A stretch of 64,000 bases of DNA from JALNZF01 sp964447405 (GCA_964447405.1 CAYUSP010000003.1:1-64000), one strand, 5' to 3'; counted from the stretch's first letter, positions 37,173 to 45,970 are shown. The notes: a model not told the origin generated them from the sequence alone. A program made the numbers and translations.

Positions 37173-38057
37173 CTAAAAAATACTTTCCTTGATAACAACA
37201 TAATCGCCAGGTTGTAAACGGGTATTCTGGCTAAGATCGCCTTCATTGATAAGTTTTTTCAACTTGACAGGGATGGAGATCTCGCGGGAACCATCCTTGC
37301 GATAAATGACCGTATCATTCTGGTTCGCATAGCGTGTAAATCCCCCGGCTTCAAGAATAGCCGCCATGACTGTCAAACCATCCCGATATGAGATGGATCT
37401 CGGAGTAGCAACAGCGCCCATGATATACACATTTCTGTCTTTGTGGCCGGGTATAAAAATGACATCATTCGGTTCTATTACGATATCCTCCGCGATATTC
37501 CCGCCGATAAAAAGGTCGCGGAAATTCTGCTTGATTTTTTCACCGCCTCTCAACACATAAGCGTTTTTCAAATCCCCATCCTGGGCACCGCTTGATGCCG
37601 CAGCAGCGGTTGCGGCTGCGGGTGCACCTTCCGCACCAGCCGGTTGTGAGCCTATCTGGCATAACAGTTGGAGCAGCGTCGTTCTCTGGTTCAAGCTGTA
37701 TACACGGGAACTGACTCCCCCGCCAAATATATAAACCTTGTTATTCGTAATCTCGGTTACTGCCACAGTTACAACCGGATTTTTAATGATCTTTCCGATC
37801 TTTCCGGTAAGCAATGTCTGGAGATCTTTGACAGTCAAATCCTTGGCCATGACTTCGCCTATTGCTGGGATCGTGATCTTTCCGTCCGGGCGAACCCTTA
37901 CGGGGAGGCTTAAATCCCTCTCACCCCAAACCGATATCATGAGCGTGTCACCTTCACCAATCAGGTAATCTGCAGCAAAGACTTGCGAAAGGAAAAGCAG
38001 TACGATGATCAGAACACCAAATGTCCCTTGAGTTGCTATCTGTATTGTTTTATGCAT
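37173..38057 (-). CDS. Wza/GumB-type polysaccharide export protein
   Basis: I chose ATG 38057 (294 residues), preceded by AAGGA eight bases upstream, instead of the longer frame to 38102. A signal peptide (GVLIIVLLFLSQVFA/AD) is followed by the export domain: YLIGEGDTLMISVWGERDLS, VRVRPDGKITIPAIGEVMAK and LTVKDLQTLLTGKIGKIIKN, then SLBB-type repeats NKVYIFGGGVSSRVYSLNQ and NVYIMGAVATPRSISYRDG. It would form the periplasmic and outer-membrane export channel. There is no lipobox Cys. An unusual Ala-rich insert (EGAPAAATAAAASSGAQ) sits between the two SLBB-like repeats. Confidence 0.88.
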   Translation of the reverse strand: MHKTIQIATQGTFGVLIIVLLFLSQVFAADYLIGEGDTLMISVWGERDLSLPVRVRPDGKITIPAIGEVMAKDLTVKDLQTLLTGKIGKIIKNPVVTVAVTEITNNKVYIFGGGVSSRVYSLNQRTTLLQLLCQIGSQPAGAEGAPAAATAAAASSGAQDGDLKNAYVLRGGEKIKQNFRDLFIGGNIAEDIVIEPNDVIFIPGHKDRNVYIMGAVATPRSISYRDGLTVMAAILEAGGFTRYANQNDTVIYRKDGSREISIPVKLKKLINEGDLSQNTRLQPGDYVVIKESIF

Positions 38058-38102
38058 CACTATTTCCTTACTCAGCACATTTTTTCTCGGGAGTACGAGC
38101 AT

Positions 38103-40922
38103 TTACGTTTTCCCATTCTTTTTGATTTTATCGAGCAGCGTTTTCGCTTCTTTAGCCTCCGGAAAATCTCCCAGCGAAATAGCCTTTTGCAGCATATCTG
38201 CCGCTTTGTTCGGATCCCCTTTCTCATTGTAAGCTATGGCTAGATGGAACAAAATGCTGGCATTGTTTGGACTGCTCTCTGCTGCTTTCTGGAGCATCTT
38301 TGTCCCCTGATCGAGCCGGCCGGTCTTGATCAGCACAAAACCAAGTGTATCGCGAATGAAATCGTTTTTCGGCGCCAATACGAAAGCCCGCGTGGCGAAC
38401 ATCAACGCTTGTGGTTTGCTTTTATTCTCCTCCGCATATAGATATGCGAGGTTGTTCAGTGCCATAGCGTGATTCGGCTGCAATCGCAGCACCTTCAGAT
38501 AGTCTTTCTCCGCTTCTTGCTTTTTCCCCATGGCATACAGGATGCTGGCTTTCTGGAACAGGATCTGGTCCGCTTTGGGATTTATGCTTTCTGCTTTACG
38601 GTACTGTTCCAGCGCAGCAGGGTAATTTTTCTTGGCAGCATAGAGGTTGCCCAACATGACAGCAATCGCTGCATCTCCGCTCTTTTTCGAACTTTTGAGA
38701 GCCTCGATGCTTTTATCAATATCTTTGCCGCTTTGATGGACCAGGGCCAGCGCAAGGTATCCCACAGGTGAATCTGAGTTCTGCCTGATGATCTCACGGG
38801 CATTGTCCACAGCCTCGTCCTTTTTTCCCATGGCAAGGTAGACTCGCGACAGCTCAGCGCGGAGGCTTAGATTCGTGGGATATTTCTTGATCTCGGCCCG
38901 TACTTTTTCCATCGCCTTTGCATGATCTCCCATGGCAATATAGGTGTTCACCATATAGCTAAAACCAGCCTGCGCATTATGTCGTTCGATCATTTCAAAA
39001 GCTGATAGCGCTTCCTTAAATTTCTTATTCCCGATCAATATCTGGCCCTTTATTTCCTGCAGACTGATATCCGTGGGTGACGCAGCAATGCCATCACTTA
39101 GTATCTTGAGCGCTTTATCACTGTCCTTTGACCTGTTAAAAAACTTGGCCGCAGCAATGACGCCTTCCGGTTTTTTGGTCTCGGCAGCGCGGAGGTAGTA
39201 CTTACCCGCCTCACCATCATCACTGTTTAGTTCAGCGAGAGACGCGAGCAGAAGCAATGCCTGCACATTATCTGGAGATTGTTCGACCAAATTGCGCAGT
39301 TCCTGAATACCAAGGTCCTGCTTATCCTGCATGAAGTGAATCGAAGCAAGTTTCAAATAGGCAAGATCGTACTTCTTGTTAAGCTCCTTCGCCTTGAGAA
39401 AATTCGCTTTTGCCTCGTTCAAGCTATTCTGCCGAAGATTGGCTTCGCCTAGGAGGTAATATGCCACCTCATCTGCACTGCCAGCCTGGATACCTTTTTT
39501 GAGAATATCCACCGCTTTTAGCGGTTCATTGTTATTAATGTAATACAAAGCAAGGATGCGCCGGGCATCACGTGCTTCCGGTCTGGCACGTACTGCAGAA
39601 ATCAACTCCGACTCAGCCTCATGGCCTTTTCCCCGCCTCATCGCCGCAAGCCCTTTTTTAATATGCACATCAGCCAGCGTAGGATCGATAGCCAGCGCTT
39701 TATTCAGCTCTGCCATGCCTTCGTTATAATTGCCCTTTGCCAGATAGGCGCTTCCCAGGACATTATGCGCGAATGCATTATCACTTTCCTGGGAAATTGC
39801 TGTCTTAGCTTCCTTGATGGCATCATCCACACGCTTCTTGTTCAACATGATTAGAGCCAAGTGCGCACGTGCACGCGAAAAAGTTGGTTGAAGGTCAAGA
39901 GCTTTCTGAAACTGGTTCAGAGCCTGCTCTGATTCATTCCGGGAAAAATGGGTCATGCCCAGGATGTAATACGTTCCGGCATTAGGCTGTTTCAGAATTG
40001 CCTGTTGGAGAGGGGCGATAGCATCGCTGTATTTTTGCTGGAAAAAAAATGCAAAACCTTGAAGCCTATGACCTTCCGCACGATCAGGGAACTGCTTCGT
40101 CATTGCCTGGGAGTGGGCAAGGGCACTATCGTATTCGCCACCCTCAAGAAGCTGAACACCTTTTTGATAATATGCCTCGATTTCCCGTGGATTCGATTGA
40201 ATAATGCGGTCATACGTTTTCAAAGCCGAAGCCCTGTCCTTGGTTTGCACCTGGATCTGGGCAAGGAGGTAGAGCGCCCTTTTGTTCTCCGGCTCTTTTA
40301 ACATGACTTGAGCTATCTGCACCTCTGCATCTTTAAACTTCTCCATGGATATATAAACAGATGCAAGGGAGAGCGATGGTGAGATACTCTTGAAACCACA
40401 AGCTGCTGTCGCTTTTTTCAACAGCAAAACGGAGACAGGGAAATCCTCTTTTACAGCATGCGCGATTCCTGCGATCTCAAGCGCATCACAATCAGAGGAA
40501 TCATCACCGAGGTAAGCTGAAAGCTCTACTAACGCTTCATCAGGGCGTTTCGTGAATACCTTGAGCCTAGCCATCTCAATCTGAACATCCCGGGATGATG
40601 GATTTTGCCGCTTTACTTTCTGAAGTTCCTTTTCAGCAGCCTCGTAATTCCCTATGGCGTTTTGTGCTTTAGCAAGTTGGAATCGGGCTTCAAAATAGTT
40701 TTGGTCTTTTTCGAGAGCATTTTTGAATAGGATTATAGCACCCCGCGGATTTCCATCCTGTTGCAGCATTTTTACACCGTCATTGACCAGTTGCTCCTTT
40801 GTCTTTTGTTGCCCCTTGCAACCTGTCAGCAACAAAAGCAGCAGCAATACAAAAAACAAGCCTGCCTGTATTAATGTAATACCTTGCTGTTTTGCCATGG
40901 TTTTATTTTGGTTATGTTTCAA
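38103..40922 (-). CDS. prsT: PrsT-like PEP-CTERM-system TPR lipoprotein
   Basis: The 939-residue lipoprotein has its lipobox at LLTGC (Cys35), followed by more than twenty TPR units with the usual W/LG-Y-A pattern (AIILFKNALEKDQNYFEARF, LAKAQNAIGNYEAAEKELQK). This length and content match the PrsT family (TIGR02917 type), a constant partner of exosortase-type EPS loci, probably a periplasmic or outer-membrane scaffold for export. The start is TTG 40922, supported by AAGGAG seven bases upstream; an internal ATG eight codons on lacks such a site. It is the first gene of the minus-strand EPS locus. Confidence 0.88.
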   Translation of the reverse strand: MKHNQNKTMAKQQGITLIQAGLFFVLLLLLLLTGCKGQQKTKEQLVNDGVKMLQQDGNPRGAIILFKNALEKDQNYFEARFQLAKAQNAIGNYEAAEKELQKVKRQNPSSRDVQIEMARLKVFTKRPDEALVELSAYLGDDSSDCDALEIAGIAHAVKEDFPVSVLLLKKATAACGFKSISPSLSLASVYISMEKFKDAEVQIAQVMLKEPENKRALYLLAQIQVQTKDRASALKTYDRIIQSNPREIEAYYQKGVQLLEGGEYDSALAHSQAMTKQFPDRAEGHRLQGFAFFFQQKYSDAIAPLQQAILKQPNAGTYYILGMTHFSRNESEQALNQFQKALDLQPTFSRARAHLALIMLNKKRVDDAIKEAKTAISQESDNAFAHNVLGSAYLAKGNYNEGMAELNKALAIDPTLADVHIKKGLAAMRRGKGHEAESELISAVRARPEARDARRILALYYINNNEPLKAVDILKKGIQAGSADEVAYYLLGEANLRQNSLNEAKANFLKAKELNKKYDLAYLKLASIHFMQDKQDLGIQELRNLVEQSPDNVQALLLLASLAELNSDDGEAGKYYLRAAETKKPEGVIAAAKFFNRSKDSDKALKILSDGIAASPTDISLQEIKGQILIGNKKFKEALSAFEMIERHNAQAGFSYMVNTYIAMGDHAKAMEKVRAEIKKYPTNLSLRAELSRVYLAMGKKDEAVDNAREIIRQNSDSPVGYLALALVHQSGKDIDKSIEALKSSKKSGDAAIAVMLGNLYAAKKNYPAALEQYRKAESINPKADQILFQKASILYAMGKKQEAEKDYLKVLRLQPNHAMALNNLAYLYAEENKSKPQALMFATRAFVLAPKNDFIRDTLGFVLIKTGRLDQGTKMLQKAAESSPNNASILFHLAIAYNEKGDPNKAADMLQKAISLGDFPEAKEAKTLLDKIKKNGKT

Positions 40923-41603
40923 TGTATTCTCCTTATAAAGCTGGATATATCGATGGAATAGGCTACCTATCAGAAATGAAAACCGGCTTTACACTTTACA
41001 TACTAGTTGGATATCACAAAGCAACAAAAAACATCATTAACCTGTATTATCAATATGATATAGAGTATATATAATATGTCGGGGAATATTACACTTTTAG
41101 ATAGCAACTATTCAGTCATGATAAATCCTATTTTTATCATTATTATTCAAATGATTGGAGGCTGAATATGATATTATTTATTGCTGACATAAATAATTAT
41201 AAAAAACAGGAACAATCTGTGCATTTTAATACCACATTAATAAACCAAAGTAAATCACCCGATATGGGTATTTTAAGGGTATGCCGGTAAATTATCTATT
41301 CTCTATTATAATTGTAATATATAGCATAATTATCTACTATCCTTCAAGATAATATTTACAATATTCTAGAATACACCACCTGAGTGTAAATAAATCCGAC
41401 ACACATATTAACTTACTCAATAAGATACCATTTTAACAAATGTGAATACTTAGCATATTAAGACAACAATTAACCGAAAATCGAAAAGGGGAGGCGAGTG
41501 CCTGCGATTTAATTATTAACTTTGCGCCTGGATGATATGGAGAAAGGGACAGTTGCGAAGAATGAGAAAAAGGAGATGATGACTATAAACATCATCGATG
41601 ACA
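40923..41603. other. AT-rich upstream region of the EPS locus
   Basis: About 680 bases without a credible gene separate the EPS start from the IS481-type element. I looked for a sigma-54 site on the minus strand (GCAA-N-GTGCCA read on the plus strand) and found none. TTGATA- and TTGTGA-like -35 boxes occur but lack well-spaced -10 partners. The promoter for the EPS genes is probably here, but I cannot point to it. Short palindromic AT runs are common and not informative. Confidence 0.45.
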
Positions 41604-42492
41604 TGTATTAGTCACGAATTGCGTTTACAGATAAAGACTCTTCATAAATTGAAGAGCCATGGTCTTCCGGTTAAGATAGTTTTGGCGAAACAAATCTTCA
41701 CTACAGGAGGGAGGATTATGACTCAGCAGCAGTATATCATAAACAGAAAGCTCAGCATCTTAGAAGTAGGCAGAACCTTTGGTAACATTAGTGACGCCTG
41801 TCGGAAGTTAGGAGTTAGCCGACAGCACTATTATGACATCAAGAAGACCATCGATGAAGAAGGTTTGGATGGCCAATTGGACAAATCCAGACAGGCACCC
41901 CGGATTGGCAACCTGGTCCCCATCGAGATCGAGCAACGGCTATTGGATTACTCTATCCAGTTTCCTACTCACGGTCATGTTCGGACCGCAAATGAGCTGA
42001 AGCAGCAAGGCGTTATTGTCAGTGCCGGTGGCGTTAGAAGCATCTGGCTGCGTCATAACTTACAACTCAAAAGCCTGTGATTGAAACGGTTAGAAGCGTG
42101 GGCTGCTGAGAATATCAACATGCTGACCGAATCTCAGGTCAAGGCCCTGGAAGAAGCCAAAGAGGAGAAAGAGGTCTGCCGACAAGTTGACAGTCCTCAT
42201 CCAGCCTTCCTCCTGGCCCAGGATACCTGCTATATTGGCACATTAAGGGCATCGGGAGAATTTACCAGCAGACAGTCATTGACACCCACAGCAACATCGG
42301 CATTGCCAAGCTCTATACTGAACAGACTGCGATCACGACCGCAGACTTCTTGAATGATAAAGTTCTACCGTTCTTTAATGCACATTGCACGCGGGTTCTT
42401 CGGGTCTTGACGGATAAGGACGTGCCCCCCGAAAATAGTGCCACTTCCGATTAGAGTGTGACATAATACGGCACTCGAAAAGGAGGCACCAA

Positions 42493-42759
42493 ATGAAGCA
42501 AGGCAAGTACTCGGAGGAGCAGATCGTAAGAATTCTGAAAGAAGCAGACGCAGGGATAAAGATTCCCGACCTCTGCCGCAAGTACGGATTCAGCGACGCC
42601 ACCTATTACAACTGGAAAGCAAAATACGGCGGCATGGGCGTCAGCGAGGTGAAACGCCTCAAGCAGCTGGAAGACGAGAATCGTCGCTTAAAGCATATCG
42701 TCGCGGACCTGACGCTTGATAATCAGGCACTGAAAGCAGTTGTAACAAAAAACTTCTAA
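42493..42759 (+). CDS. IS3-family transposase OrfA (copy 2)
   Basis: The 88-residue OrfA differs from copy 1 at one position (RILKEADAG for KILKEADAG). It keeps the HTH (CRKYGFSDATYYNWKAKYGG) and the zipper helix. The stop follows the slippery heptamer A AAA AAC at 42747-42753. Slipping back one base there joins OrfA to OrfB as one transposase. Confidence 0.9.
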   Translation: MKQGKYSEEQIVRILKEADAGIKIPDLCRKYGFSDATYYNWKAKYGGMGVSEVKRLKQLEDENRRLKHIVADLTLDNQALKAVVTKNF

Positions 42760-43595
42760 CGCCCAAGGCACGGCGGGATGCTGCCGCCTATATCAAGGAC
42801 TGCTTTGGGCTGAGTGGCCGGCGTGCCAGCCGCCTTGTGGGGCTGAGTAGGAACACCCTGCGGTACAAGCGGAAACCGGACAAGAACGAAGCTCTTCGTA
42901 CCAGAATGAAGGAACTGGCAGCGCAACGCAAACGATATGGCTGCCGTCGTCTCCATAAGTATCTCAAGCGCGAAGGTTTGGTCGTGAACAAGAAACGAAC
43001 GGAACGCATTTATCGGGAGGAAAACCTCAAAATACGGGTACGCAGAAGAAAGAAGCTGGCAGCTCAGGCTCGAATCCAAATTCCCAAAGCAGAGCGGCCG
43101 AATCAGCTCTGGGCCATGGACTTTCTTCAGGATGCACTGCATAATGGACGTAAGATCCGGGCGCTGCCGATCATTGACACATTTACACGGGAATGTTTCT
43201 GGATTGAAGTAGATACATCGATCGGCGGCAAGCGGGTAACGCAGGTTCTGACCCGGATATCGGCACTTCACGGTCTTCCCGAGCAGATCGTCGTTGATAA
43301 TGGCCCTGAGTTCATCAGCAACGCACTTGATGCATGGGCGTATGAGCGCGGGATCAAGCTTCAATTCACTCGCCCCGGTAAGCCGGTTGATAACTGTTAC
43401 ATGGAGAGCTTTAACGGCAGGTTTCGGGACGAATGCTTGAACGATAATTGGTTCATGAGCCTCGATCAGTCCAGGAAAATCGTCGAGGACTGGCGCGTTG
43501 ATTACAATCAGACTCGGCTCCACAGCTCACTAGGAGACCTGACGCCAGCAGAATTCAAGCTGCAAGAGTTGTCAAAGATCGGTCAAAATCTCTAA
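42753..43595 (+). CDS. IS3-family transposase OrfB, read by -1 frameshift (copy 2)
   Basis: In the -1 frame after the heptamer the protein reads LLTPKARRDAAAYIKDCFG, GRRASRLVGLSRNTL and RYGCRRLHKYLKREGLVVNK (the OrfB N-terminal HTH21-type segment). The integrase core has all three acidic residues: AMDFLQDAL, VVDNGPEFISNALDAWA and the Glu of FNGRFRDECLNDNWFM. There are 281 codons without interruption, so this copy can make a full OrfAB transposase. An internal GTG at 42837 could start a shorter OrfB of 252 residues. Confidence 0.88.
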   Translation, partial: LLTPKARRDAAAYIKDCFGLSGRRASRLVGLSRNTLRYKRKPDKNEALRTRMKELAAQRKRYGCRRLHKYLKREGLVVNKKRTERIYREENLKIRVRRRKKLAAQARIQIPKAERPNQLWAMDFLQDALHNGRKIRALPIIDTFTRECFWIEVDTSIGGKRVTQVLTRISALHGLPEQIVVDNGPEFISNALDAWAYERGIKLQFTRPGKPVDNCYMESFNGRFRDECLNDNWFMSLDQSRKIVEDWRVDYNQTRLHSSLGDLTPAEFKLQELSKIGQNL

Positions 43596-43920
43596 TTGCA
43601 AGTGGCACAACAAAGGGGGGTAGGTCCACTGAACCAAACCGTCAAAGATGAGTTCTACGCGGTTGCGTTCCGCAAGAAGCTCTACGGCACTATCGAAGAG
43701 ATCCAGGTTGACCCAGATGAGTTTATGGCGTATTACAACAGCCAACGTACCAATCAAGGCCGACAGCGGACACCAATACAAACTTTTCAGGACGGGCGTG
43801 AACTGTATCAGCAATATGTATACGATGCAGTCAAAGAAATAGAAGCGGCTTAAATTAAACCGGAAGGCCAACTGTAAGGGCAACTATCGTTCAGAACAAA
43901 TGACAGATGAGTCTATACGA

Positions 43921-43962
43921 AAGAAAAAAGAGGAAAGGGTTTCTGAATACCCTTTCCTCTTT
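43921..43962 (-). terminator. Rho-independent terminator of the PEP-CTERM gene
   Basis: A perfect 13-bp stem (AAAGAGGAAAGGG with its complement) encloses a 10-base loop. Read on the minus strand it is followed by CTTTTTTCTT, so it ends transcripts coming from the PEP-CTERM gene whose stop is 28 bases before it. Because the stem is symmetrical it may also stop read-through from the IS481-type element. Confidence 0.85.
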
Positions 43963-43989
43963 GCTTGATACTTGCTATTTTCTTCAAAT

Positions 43990-44688
43990 TTACTTCTTAA
44001 ATCTCCTTCTTCCTGCAAATGCCAATCCGATGAGACCAGATCCAAGAAGAATGAGAGATGAAGGTTCTGGGACAGAATTCGGTATGTATATTAACTGGCT
44101 CTGATTGTCTATCGATCCGCGAATTCCGGACGTTAAGTTCATTACCCACACATTACCCGTGCCTTCAGACCAATTACTATGAGCTGAAGCTAGCTGTGCT
44201 AGATAATTATTGACACCCCATGTCGTACCAGAACTATCAACTCGCTCATCTTCAAGCCACCAGATTGCTCGCTGAAGATCGTTTGCAGAAGCAAGGTTGT
44301 TATATTGATAGGCACTAATATCATCCAGCATACCAGTTGCATACTGCGTAAACAGCCATGCGGTTTCTATACTAAGTGAATCCTTTCCAGGTGAATCCTG
44401 CCCTCCAAGCCCACCTAAAGCAGCAAATTTATCCACACCTGCAATCTTATAAGTAGCACCAAGAGTAATATGGGCATTAACTTCAACACAAAACGAAACA
44501 AAATCTTGCGACCCACCCCAGTTCTGGACATCGATGTAAAACTCTCCACCACCTGTATTACCTATGCCATCAGACAGTACAGCATCCAAGCCGACGATTT
44601 GCGGAATAGCAGCCTGAGCTGGTATGCTTCCTAAAACCAATATCATTATTACAGCCAGAATCATGATGCTTCCCTTACGATTATTCAT
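43990..44688 (-). CDS. PEP-CTERM sorting-domain protein with thioester-like motif
   Basis: The 232-residue protein has a signal peptide (ILAVIMILVLGSIPAQA, cleavage near residue 26) and a C-terminal VPEPSSLILLGSGLIGLAFA-GRRRFKK tail, the full PEP-CTERM signal for exosortase cleavage. The middle holds DFVSFCVEVNAHITLGATY (Cys67) and ASANDLQRAIWWLEDE (Gln139). That order resembles Cys-Gln thioester surface domains, but the match is by eye. A sigma-54-type promoter lies 82 bp upstream and a strong terminator follows. It is a single-gene unit, probably a matrix-associated exported protein handled by an exosortase encoded elsewhere. Confidence 0.9.
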   Translation of the reverse strand: MNNRKGSIMILAVIMILVLGSIPAQAAIPQIVGLDAVLSDGIGNTGGGEFYIDVQNWGGSQDFVSFCVEVNAHITLGATYKIAGVDKFAALGGLGGQDSPGKDSLSIETAWLFTQYATGMLDDISAYQYNNLASANDLQRAIWWLEDERVDSSGTTWGVNNYLAQLASAHSNWSEGTGNVWVMNLTSGIRGSIDNQSQLIYIPNSVPEPSSLILLGSGLIGLAFAGRRRFKK

Positions 44689-44769
44689 GTATCCCCCATT
44701 TTTTTATAGCAATATAGCAATATTGCAGACAAAGCAATTTATCAATCAGCACCATTTGTTATCTTATAA

Positions 44770-44785
44770 AGCAACATTAATGCCA
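44770..44785 (-). promoter_or_regulatory. Sigma-54 (RpoN) promoter of the PEP-CTERM gene
   Basis: Read on the minus strand the site is TGGCAT-TAATG-TTGCT, which matches the -24/-12 consensus TGGCAC-N5-TTGCW with one change and exact GG-N10-GC spacing. The predicted transcript starts near 44759, giving a leader of about 70 bases before ATG 44688. PEP-CTERM genes are known to be under PrsR/PrsK-type sigma-54 control in several groups. No enhancer-binding protein gene is seen in this window. Confidence 0.72.
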
Positions 44786-45089
44786 TTTCTTATAGCATTG
44801 ATTTTATTAGCTATTATTCCCACTACCAAGAAACTGTAAAGAAATCCAATTTAATTGGTAATGCTACAATATTATTATAATTCATTGTGTTATATAACAA
44901 ACGACTCAACAACTTCTCTATTATAGAGGCCTTGTTACTATTTGTGTAAAATATTCCGACAATTAATAATATAGCGCTCATTGTGAGTTGCATTATTCAG
45001 TGCTTTTAAGCTAAAGTCGCATGATATCATATTGTAAATAAACATAATAACAGAACTATGCTGTAAATAATAGCCTGACGAAGATTATG
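44786..45089. other. AT-rich intergenic spacer
   Basis: These 304 bases lie between the sigma-54 site and the CRP-family gene's stop. They hold no credible reading frame or RNA gene. An enhancer site for the sigma-54 activator may be here, but I see no convincing palindrome of the expected type. Confidence 0.4.
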
Positions 45090-45812
45090 TTAAAGCGCTA
45101 TCGATTCAAACTCGGGTTTCAGTAGAATATATTTGTTCTTTTGGATTTGTATCTCTCCCCCCCGCTGCCACTTATCCAACACCCTTGTTACCGTTTCGCG
45201 GGTCAGTCCTGTCATGTCCGCAATATCCTGATGGATGAGTTTAATCTTCAGGACCGTACCCTCTTTCCCCTTTTCACCAAATGATTCCGAAAGCATCAGA
45301 AAGAGCATCTTCACGCGCTGTGACGCGTTGTTAAAGTTCAGGATCTGTATTTTTTTTATCGAATCACGAAGTCTTGAACAGAGTATCCTTAGCAAGTTTT
45401 CAAGCACTTTCTCCTGGTTATGCAGCAACAGGAAAAAATCATTCTTTGAAATTATTGCTGTTACGGAGTCTCTCGTAGCGCATACTGTAGCTGGTGCGGT
45501 TTTCCCGTCAATCAATGAAAGCTCCCCGAAAAAATCACCCGCCTGATGCACCGAGAGAATGATCTCCTTGCCGGCATCGGTGGTCTGAATGACCTTTGCT
45601 TCGCCATCAAGAATAATGTACATGAATGCATTGGTATTCTCTTCTCGCAGAATGATCTCGTTTTTTTTGAACTTCTTGATGATGATTTTGTCGCGTATTT
45701 GGTGCAACTCGGTTGCAGTCAACGAAGAAAACAGTGATATCTTCAACAGACATTCGATTCTATTATCATCTTTCACAGGACACCATGCCTTCAGCCTGCT
45801 CGACTGCTGCAA
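45090..45812 (-). CDS. CRP/FNR-family transcription regulator
   Basis: The 240-residue protein has a cyclic-nucleotide-binding-type beta roll (FKKNEIILREENTNAFMYII, LDGEAKVIQTTDAGKEI, GDFFGELSLIDGKTAPATV), a long helix and a C-terminal winged HTH: IHQDIADMTGLTRETVTRVL. The recognition helix R-E-T-V-x-R is the same as in E. coli CRP, predicting a TGTGA-N6-TCACA operator. FNR-type iron-sulphur Cys residues are absent. The cNMP pocket has GELS, while the Arg of the classic RxA pair is replaced by TAPATV, so cAMP binding is uncertain. The start is unclear: TTG 45812 or a GTG at 45776. Confidence 0.85.
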   Translation of the reverse strand: MQQSSRLKAWCPVKDDNRIECLLKISLFSSLTATELHQIRDKIIIKKFKKNEIILREENTNAFMYIILDGEAKVIQTTDAGKEIILSVHQAGDFFGELSLIDGKTAPATVCATRDSVTAIISKNDFFLLLHNQEKVLENLLRILCSRLRDSIKKIQILNFNNASQRVKMLFLMLSESFGEKGKEGTVLKIKLIHQDIADMTGLTRETVTRVLDKWQRGGEIQIQKNKYILLKPEFESIAL

Positions 45813-45937
45813 GCCGTTTTTTTGACCGCTACCTATGAAACTGATTCATTAAATAACACCTGACGTCCATTGTCAAGATTTTACCATATTTTCCCCTTCA
45901 CTATAAAGCGAATATTCGTCACTTTTGTGTGTTCACA

Positions 45938-45953
45938 TGTGATATCGATCACA
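45938..45953. promoter_or_regulatory. CRP-type operator 1
   Basis: TGTGA-TATCGA-TCACA is a perfect match to the CRP consensus with the right six-base spacer. It lies between the CRP-like gene and the riboswitch-controlled lipoprotein gene, 33 bp (three helical turns, centre to centre) from operator 2. Confidence 0.78.
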
Positions 45954-45970
45954 CTTTAACCATCAAGAGC

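Larger units (their letters stand above)
42425..43620 (+). mobile_element. IS3-family (IS407-like) insertion sequence, copy 2
   Basis: This copy has the same CCCCCC...GGGGGG inverted ends as copy 1 and inner TAGTGCCACTT / AAGTGGCAC boxes. It lies inside the IS481-type transposase gene in the same orientation. At 1196 bp it is one base longer than copy 1. No target duplication flanks it (GACG before TG, GGTC after TA) and about 120 bp of the host gene is absent at the junction. This suggests a deletion or recombination after, or along with, insertion. Its transposase frames look intact. Confidence 0.9.
41718..43853 (+). pseudogene. IS481-family transposase, broken
   Basis: From ATG 41718, with AGGAGGGAGG upstream, the frame reads QQYIINRKLSILEVGRTFGN, CRKLGVSRQHYYDIKKTIDE and SAGGVRSIWLRHNLQLKSL, the N-terminal HTH of IS481 transposases. 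An in-frame TGA lies at 42078-42080. A missing base after DTCYIGTL shifts the frame near 42243, and restoring it gives KGIGRIYQQTVIDTHSN and VLRVLTDKD. There IS3 copy 2 interrupts. Beyond it the last part, NQTVKDEFYAVAFRKKLYG to YVYDAVKEIEAA, returns. About 40 codons that should carry NGTEYCG and the following block are missing, so the gene is dead. Confidence 0.88.
41604..43899 (+). mobile_element. IS481-family element, degenerate, with nested IS3
   Basis: The element begins with TGT at 41604 and shows imperfect inverted ends (41604-41630 and 43872-43898; 16 of 27 positions match, including TTGC and TTACAG). ATGACA stands directly before it (41598-41603) and again just after it (43900-43905), a likely 6-bp target duplication. 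It encodes an IS481-type transposase that is broken several times and holds an IS3 insertion. The insertion placed it between the PEP-CTERM gene terminator and the upstream region of the EPS locus. Confidence 0.7.

Noticed and set aside
41598..41717. Upstream extension of the IS481-type transposase frame
   Set aside because: ATG 41718 has a strong AGGAGGGAGG site and begins the family N-terminus; the upstream part falls within the element's end.
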